Of a stretch of 64,000 bases of DNA, positions 47,950-56,900 are shown in pieces. Each line of letters opens with the position of its first letter. Position 1 is the first letter of the stretch. The position numbers were made by a program, and so were the translations under genes. The notes below the pieces were generated by a model. The model searched no databases. It saw only the letters and a program-made list of their open reading frames with translations, and was not told the origin of the DNA. This DNA is from Tubulanus polymorphus (taxonomy: Eukaryota; Nemertea; Palaeonemertea; Tubulaniformes; Tubulanidae), in assembly GCF_964204645.1 (NCBI RefSeq), contig NC_134032.1, forward strand, positions 15,872,775 through 15,936,774. The letters run 5' to 3'.

Positions 47950-50900
47950 TCAAGGTCGAGTAGCGTCTGCCGTTATTGATTTATTATTAATCGTATGTTC
48001 GGCTTTAGCGACCGCTTGCGAAACTTCACCGTTTGTTTTTGTCGCGAATTTACCGAGTAATTTCGGGCAGACGAGTCGACCTTCGGTGACCTTCGCGCAG
48101 CAGGTCAGTAGGTCATACTGTACGCGGTCGCTGACGGTTGAGTCGTGTTTATATTCGGGGTGATTCCCGATAAAATCTCGTATCCAACCAGCTGTCGTCA
48201 TCAGTTCACCTGAAATAATTATTCAAATATTTATAAGTTTCCATGAAATTGTATTCGATCTTGCAGAAATATTAATCACGAATATTAGAATCATTTCCAC
48301 AGTTCTGGACCCAGTTCCACAGTTCTGGACCCAGTTCCACAGTACAGGACCCAGTTCCACAGTTCTGGACCCAGTTCCACAGTTCTGGACCCAGTTCCAC
48401 AGTTCTGGACCCAGTTCCACAGTACAGGACCCAGTTCTACAGTCCTGGACCCAGTTCTACAGTCCTGGACCCAGTTCTACAGTTCTGGACCCAGTTCCAC
48501 AGTTCTGAATCCAGTTCCACAGTTCTGGATCGAGTCTCGAGCCTCTATGCGAGTGAGTCTCGAGCCTCTATGCGAGTGAGTCTCGAGCCTCAATGCGAGT
48601 GAGTCTCGAGCCTCTATGCGAATGAGTCTCGAGCCTCTATGCGAGTGAGTCTCGAGCCTCTATGCGAGTGAGTCTCGAGCCTCTATGCGAGTGAGTCTCG
48701 AGCCTCTATGCGAGTGAGTCTCGAGCCTCTATGCGAGTGAGTCTCGAGCCTCTATGCGAGTGAGTCTCGAGCCTCTATGCGAGTGAGTCTCGAGCCTCTA
48801 TGCGAGTGAGTCTCGAGCCTCTATGCGAGTGAGTCTCGAGCCTCTATGCGAGTGAGTCTCGAGCCTCTATGCGAGTGAGTCTCTTACCGGACGCTCGCTG
48901 TGAAATCAGTTTCAAATACTGTAGAATCGTACACAGAGTGTCCACATCTACTTCAAGGTCGTTTAAATATCGTCGAATTAACGGTATCAATCCGGGAAAA
49001 CCATTCTCCTGTTAAAATATACAGCAACATGTCATAGGGGGAATCATAGGGGTAGACATCTTATCTAGTAGTGTCAGTATCAAATCACTAGTAGGAGACA
49101 ATTTGATGATGTCATAGGGGGATTTGCGGAGGCAGACATCTTTTCTAGAAGTGTCTTTAGATCAAATTATTAGTAGACAATTTGATGATGTCATAGGGGG
49201 ATTCATAGGGGTAGCCATCTTATCTAGAAGTGTCTATAGATAAAATCACTAGTAGGAGACAATTTGATGATGTCATAGGGGGATTTATGGAGGCAGACAT
49301 CTTTGTCTACAAGTGTCCATAGATCGAATCACTAGTAGGAGACAATTTGATGATGTCATAGGGGGATTTATGGAGGCAGACATTGTTATTATGGATTAAG
49401 CGAACATTTATATATAACTATCGGTAGGTATTTCGATGATGTCATAGGGTGAATATAATTCTGACCTGTCCGTTGATAATTTCGTTGATACTCATCTCCC
49501 GATACGTTGAATGGATACATTTGATTTTCTCCTCGTTCGACAATAAATCACAGTTTCTCATCGATTTGAATTGAACGTCTTTACGAAAGTAAAATCGCTC
49601 CTGTTTAACGGCGTCTCGTCTCTGAGCTTTCTGCATGTTCTCTTCTACCTATCAATATAAACACAAATATCAGTCAGAGGGGTAGAGAGTGGGAGGGGGA
49701 GAGTGGGAGAGAGAGAGTGGGAGGGGTAGAGTGGGAGGGGTAGAGAGTGGGAGGGGGAGAGAGTGGGAGGGGGAGAGAGTGGGAGGGAAGGGAGAGAGTA
49801 GGAGGCAGAAGAGTGGGAGGGGGAGAGTAGGAGTGAGTGGAAGGGAGAGAGTAGGAGGCAGAAGGAGAGTGGGAGTAAGTGGAAGAGAGAGAGTAGGAGG
49901 CAGAAGAGTGGGAGTGAGTGGAAGAAAGAGAGTAGGAGGGAGGAGAGTGGGAGTGAGTGGAAGGGAGAGAGTGGGAGGGAGGAGAATGGGAGTGAGTGGA
50001 AGAGGGAGGGAGGAGAGTGGGAGTGAGTGGAAGGGAGAGAGTGGGAGGGAGGAGAGTGGGAGTGAGTGGAAGAGAGAGAGTAAGAGGGAGAAGGAGAGTG
50101 GTAGTGAGTGGGAGTGAGTGGAAGAGAGTAGGAGGGAGAAGGAGATCGGGAGTGAGTGGAAGGGAGAGAGTAGGAGGGAGAAGGAGAATGGGAGTGAGTG
50201 GAAGGGAGAGAGTAGGAGGGAGGAGAGTGGGAGTGAGTGGAAGAGAGTAGGAGGGAGGAGAGTGGGAGTGAGTGGAAGGGAGAGAGTGGGAGAGAGTAGG
50301 AGGGAGGAGAGTGACAAACAGAGGGAAAACATGGAAATAAAGAGGTCAAACGTACCTTCGATATCGGAATCAGAAAATTCAAATTAAACGATAAAATGAC
50401 GCGCGTCAATAAAACGATGAAAGTCGCGTAAGCTGCGTTTTCAAAATCAGTCAGTTGAACCTATAAAATAAACCACACTACTAGAGCCCTCTATTGGAGA
50501 CAAGGTTTAATAACCGTTATTACTCTCGGGATGATGATGATAAGCGAACCTCAGTAGGACGGAACTCGACCCTCCAGCCGATCGGTGAATCTGGAGGTGG
50601 CGGTTTAAACCTCATCGTCTGCCAGTTTGTAGACTGAATATTCTACAAATAATAAACATACGTATTGTGGTCAGTTAACTCATTTTCTCATCGATTCTTA
50701 CTAACGACTAACGACATAATTCAAAATTCTCTGATTATTTCCTGACCCTGTGGGGCCTATTGTCATTAACTGTCATTAGCAAGTACAACAAAAACAACCA
50801 AAAATTCAAATTCACTGATTAAATTATAAGATATCCTCAGTGAGGGCTGTTTCTTATCAAGAGGTTCCTTGTGTCACTCGTCACCAGCAAGAACAACAAG

Positions 50901-53900
50901 ACACCAAAAATTCAAATTCCCTGATTAAATTATAAGATATCCTCAGTGAGGGCTGTTTCTTATCAAGAGGTTCCTTGTGTTACTCGTCACCAGCAAGAAC
51001 AACAAGACATCAAAAATTCAAATTCACTGATTAAATTATAAGATATCCTCAGTGAGGGCTGTTTCTTATCAAGAGGTTCCTTGTGTCACTCATCACCAGC
51101 AGGAACAACAACACACCAAAAATTCAAATTCCCTGATTAAATTATAAGATATCCTCAGTGAGGGCTGTTTCTTATCAAGAGGTTCCTTGTGTCACTCGTC
51201 ACCAGCAAGAACAACAAGACACCAAAAATTCAAATTCCCTGATTAAATTATAAGATATCCTCAGTGAGGGCTGTTTCTTATCAAGAGGTTCCTTGTGTTA
51301 CTCGTCACCAGCAAGAACAACAAGACATCAAAAATTCAAATTCACTGATTAAATTATAAGATATCCTCAGTGAGGGCTGTTTCTTATCAAGAGGTTCCTT
51401 GTGTCACTCATCACCAGCAGGAACAACAACACACCAAAAATTCAAATTCCCTGATTAAATTATAAGATATCCTCAGTGAGGGCTGTTTCTTATCAAGAGG
51501 TTCCTTGTGTCACTCGTCACCAGCAAGAACAACAAGACACCAAAAATTCAAATTCACTGATTAAACCATAAGATATCCTCAGTGAGGACTGTTTGTTATC
51601 AAGAGGTTCCTCGTGTCACTCATCACCAGCGAGAACAACAAGACACAAAAAATTCAAATTCCATGATTGAATTATAAGATATCCTCAGTGAGGGCTGTTT
51701 CTTATTAAGAGGTTCCTTGTGTTACTCGTCACAATCAAATGATTTTTTCCAATAAGTTTATTCTTCGGTATTCAGAAACACCCAAGATAGAAACGACATA
51801 AAACAAAACAAACAAGACATAAATATCGCGTAAAACTATAGATTTGATTTTCCTAATCATAATTTGCTAGTGACGTGTAATCTAATCAAATAAGATTTGC
51901 ACAACAGGATGAATTTGACACCTTGTTCCAAACGGCTGACAAGAAAATACTTTCTAAAATATTATTTCCTATGAAAAAGTTTCAGGTTTCTCTTTCAGTT
52001 TTGACATATCAGTTTTTGAAACAAATTTGTGAGTCCACCATCTTCAAATCGTATCAAATCGCCTCCGGTGGTGATTTGATGATATGAAAAATCGATTTGA
52101 ATTTGATGCCGTGTTAAATTAAAAAATCAGGCCAAATCGAATTTGATTATGACAAGATAAAAACGATTTTAATTAAAATCAAATTTAATTTGACGTGATA
52201 AATTCGCCTTATAATTTTACCTCGAAATGATCAGTGTCTATTTCATCGTTGAGGTTGAGTTTTTCGCTGAATAAAGATATCGGATCTCTGATGAATAAAT
52301 GAGCGACGTGTTGAGCTAAAAGATGATCGACACCGGCCGAACGTAAATCGTTATAATAATCGATATTATACGTTAATTCCACGTCGTTATAGCGATCACC
52401 GCACGGCGACAGGTAACTATCGATAGAATCGTAACGAGATTTCGTTATTCGAAATCGATTCTGTTTTAACGGCTGAAAAAAGAAAAATGACAATAATAAC
52501 CGCAACAATGTCGTCGGTTGAAAAGACGCTCTTATAAAATTTGATTTGAATTACTGACCTTTAAACCATATTCCTCGTCTGTTCTGTCATCTACGGATGA
52601 AGCGATGACGTTCCATCGACAATCGACATCAGCGAGATATCCTCTATAGACAGGAGACGCGGCGCTCAGAGCTAACTGTTTAATTATATAAATAGATATC
52701 CTCTATAGACGGGAGACGCTCAGAGCTAACTGTTTAATTATATAAATATTTCATTATAAAAAGATCGGTATCCCGCGATGACCTCGCTAGTGATGTCATA
52801 GGGTGAATACGTACTAATATAGGACAGAGTGATGTCATAGGGTGAATACGTACCAGTATAGGACAGAGTGATGTCATAGGGTGAATACGTACCAGTATAG
52901 GACAGAGTGGAGTTAGTTGATCGTAGAGGAATCGAGCCTCGTTGATGTTACACGCCTGAAACGTCATCTGTAAACAGGAGCAGCCCATCCCGAATCCCAT
53001 CGCATCCATGTATATATGATCAGGTTTAGCAGCAGACGCTGATGATCCGTCAGTGTCCCCGTAAACGGACAAATCTTCAACAAACGGCGACGGTGTATTT
53101 TTATCTTTAAAAACTGCAACATTAAATTTACAGGCATTAATATATATATATATATATATACAGTGAATAATGACATTATTAGACAGAGTTCCAGGGCTTT
53201 GGATCCAGTTCCACAGATCTGGACTCAGTTCCACGGTTCTGGACTCAGTTCCACGGTTCAGGACCCAGTTCCACAGTTCTGGACTCAGTTCCACAGTTCT
53301 GGACTCAGTTCCACAGTTACTGGACCCAGTTCCACGATTCAGGACCCAGTTCCACAGTTCTGAATCCAGTTCCACAGTCACTCTGGATCCAGTTCCACAG
53401 TTCTGGAATCAGTTCCACGATTCTGGACTCAGTTCCACTGTTCAGGACTCTGTGAGACTCGGAGAACTGTGGAACTGAGTCCAGAACCGTGGAACTGAAT
53501 TATCTAGAACCGCGGAAATGGGTGTAGAACTGTGGAACTGGCTAGTGAGTACTTACTGGGAATGTTTATAGCTACTTTTTTTCCACGTCTCTCCCGGATA
53601 TTTCGAGTTAACGTCCTGGAGAAAATAAAAACAAAATCACACCATTAAAAACAGAATCAACTGGTACAGCGCCGACTGGTACAGTGCCAACTGGTACCGC
53701 GCCAACTGGTACTGCGCCGACTGGTACAGCGTCGACTGGTACCAAGTCGACCGGTACTGTGCCAACCGGTACCAAGTCGACCGGTAGTGCCAACCGGTAC
53801 CAAGTCAACCGGTAGTGCCAACCGGTACCAAGTCGACCGGTACTGTGCCAACCGGTACCAAGTCAACCGGTACCAAGTCGACCGGTACTGTGCCAACCAG

Positions 53901-56900
53901 TACCAAGTCGACCGGTACAGAGTAAGGCAGAGTCTACTGCAGTTGTTTGAAATACTGACTGAAATCTTGGATGAGACATATTAATTGCTTCCGTTGGAAA
54001 GAACAACGACCGTGACGGTCCGGACTGCGGAGTGGCTCGACAGTGAGGATACGTGAAATTAACACATCCAATCCTGAAAACGAAATTCATCGAATCGATG
54101 TAAAAAAACAAACAGCTACGAAACACATTTTGTTTTGCGGTTTTTTAAACGGAATAACGCACCTTGGAAATGCAGTGAGTGACAGCGCTATTTCACCGGT
54201 CTCCGAGTCCAACAGACGACTCACAGCTTCACGCCTGCAACAACAGTGATCATACAATCAAACGGGACACACCCCTCTTCTCTCCCCCGCCACATGTTTC
54301 TACCCCTGTCCCCCTAAAACAACACTATCATATTTCATTCAATTAACCCTTTCAGTCCTGACTAGTTAATACCCTATAGTGCAAGAGATAATTTGAAAAT
54401 TTTGAAAAATTCCACCCTAGTGTGTTGAATAACAGGAATACCACTATAGTGTGTCTACACCGCAGTGCGGTGTATCGTTAGTTACTAGTATTTCACCATG
54501 TTTGACAGGTGCTGCCATCTTTCAATAGAGATAAAAACTAATTACATCAATACACCGCAGTGCGGTGTACTAGCAAAATCCATCACTGATTCTTACACCG
54601 CACTGAGAGGCTTATAATGTACTGATAGATTTAATAGCCTCTGTCTCTCTGCTCCACCAGTTTCTAGCCCTGTCCCCCTTAAACAACACAATCACCATTC
54701 AATCAAAATGTACTGATAGATTTAATACACAGCCTCTGTCTCTCTGCTCCACCAGTTTCTAGCCCTGTCCCCCTTAAACAACACAATCACCATTCAATCA
54801 AAATGTACTGATAGATTTAATACACAGCCTCTGTCTCTCTGCTCCACCAGTTTCTAGCCCTGTCCCCCTAAAACAACACAATCACCATTCAATCAAAATG
54901 TACCGATAGATTTAATACACAGCCTCTGTCTCTCTGCTCCACCAGTTTCTAGCCCTCTCCCCCTTAAACAACACAATCACCATTCAATTAAATGTACTGA
55001 TAGATTTAATATGCAGCTTCTGTCTCTCTGCTCCACCAGTTTCTAGCCCTGTCCCCCTTAAACAACACAATCACCATTCAATTAAATGTACTGATAGATT
55101 TAATACACAGCCCCTGTCTCTCTGCTCCACCAGTTTCTAGCCCTGTCCCCCTAAACGAGCTTCTGCAACGTACCTGGATTTCATGCTGCTTTCTACGACA
55201 TTAAAACAAGCAGTCAGGGCGCCGTAGGGTTCACCCGGAGTCCCTTCTACCATATAACTAGCGTATTCAGGCCTCCATAGCGCTTCAAGTTTCGTATCTC
55301 TACAAATATAAATAACAAATACATTTAAACGCCAAAATAAGTCAGTTTTGACTAGTGAAGTGGATTTTAATCGATAATCAGCACTCTCAGTATTTCAAAA
55401 TTCTATCATTTTTCCGGGTTAGTTCTAAATAATGGCAAAATTTTCATTTTTCTATTCTTTTCTTGTTTTTTTTTCTCTCTCTCTCTTCTGTTTTTCCGTT
55501 TCAAGGGTGCTTGCTATAGCGGCCTTTTCGCTTTTGCTTGGCCCTCATAAGAAAGCCGTCTTAATTTTATTTTTGTCCTGTTTGTAAATATTCTTATATA
55601 ATGCTTTCTAAATTAAATAAATTGAAATTCATAAAAATTGTGCATGATACATAATTTTCTAATGAATATCAATATCATTAACTATAATATGAATAATAAC
55701 GAACTGTTTAGCGTTGAGTTCATCGATCTGAAGTGTTTCGATACATCGAGGCGCTTCCAGCAGTAAATGTGCCGTTCTATTTTCATGATCAAATTTCACT
55801 AAAGAATATTCAACCTGCAAAAACGACAATCAGAAACATTAAAATCTATCAAATGAAAAAATGATTGTAAATTTCATCAAAACTTTTCCGTTCGAAAATC
55901 CGAATCGAAATTACGATTAAATAAAGAATTCGCGATTTAAAACGTGATCGGTCGTTGCAGTTATAGTCGCCGCCGTTGTCTAGGATACCACCCCAGGTCG
56001 GGTAGATGTTTTTTGTCAGTGGCAGATCTATAGAAATCGAGAATAATTCGCGAATGGTCATAGTTCTTTTCACGTTCAGGCAGGTTTGTCGGCAACAACC
56101 ATGGACCCTTACGTTTGAGAGTCCGTGCTACAATTAACAATGCGATTAATCGGCTTGAGAGAGCAAATCGATATAAAAATTCAAAAATACTTTCAAGTCA
56201 GTTTTTTTGTTTCATTGTTTTATCTTCGACCTCGTTTATTTCAATAATTCAAGAAATCTCTTATCTATTGTACGATAACCACACTGGATTCCGGATATCA
56301 CATTCAAATAGGAGATACGTCATAAAACGATAACCACACTGAAACGTGGTGAACGGATAATAAGATAAAAATCCACTATCTACAGATTAAAAGAATTTAA
56401 AAACAAGAATTTATTTCTAAAATGTAAAACATTAATCTGTTTTCCTCTGTATATAAACCCCTGTTTTTAGTCAATATCTCACACCTGACGATGATCTCTA
56501 GGGTGAGATCGAAACGTCGTGTTTTTACATTTTAGAAATAAATTCTCGATTTTAAATTCTGTTAATTGTACATAGTGGGTTTTATCCTATTATCTCTTAT
56601 CTATTTTGACATAATTTCCGATCGTCCAAATCCAGATTCGACGAGGCGTTGTGCGTTGAATCGAACGTACGGTAATCCACACTCCGACTTCAATTAAGTT
56701 CCGAACGTCTGTAGTTCTGTGACGCGCTATTTACTGAATATCAAATTCTCTCCTATATTCTAATGAGATCGATGTAGACAAATTTTAAACCACAGTAAAA
56801 TATGATTAATTGTTCGTCATGCCAGGGCAAGTGCTCGGATCGTCATTTCTACAGAACGACTGTACTTCGAATATTCTTAGTAACAAAACTACGGCAACCT

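Noticed and set aside
49645-50409. Ser/Leu/Pro-rich 254-codon minus-strand frame
   Set aside because: Most of it is the GA-rich repeat. Only its first part (50356-50409, [18 protein letters not shown]) is real, as the end of GCLC exon 11.
55849-56110. Minus-strand segment with GCCRQTC followed by [11 protein letters not shown], suggesting an insulin-like A chain
   Set aside because: The cysteine expected eight residues after the third Cys is missing, there is no B chain nearby, and it lies between GCLC exons 1 and 2 without confident splice sites.
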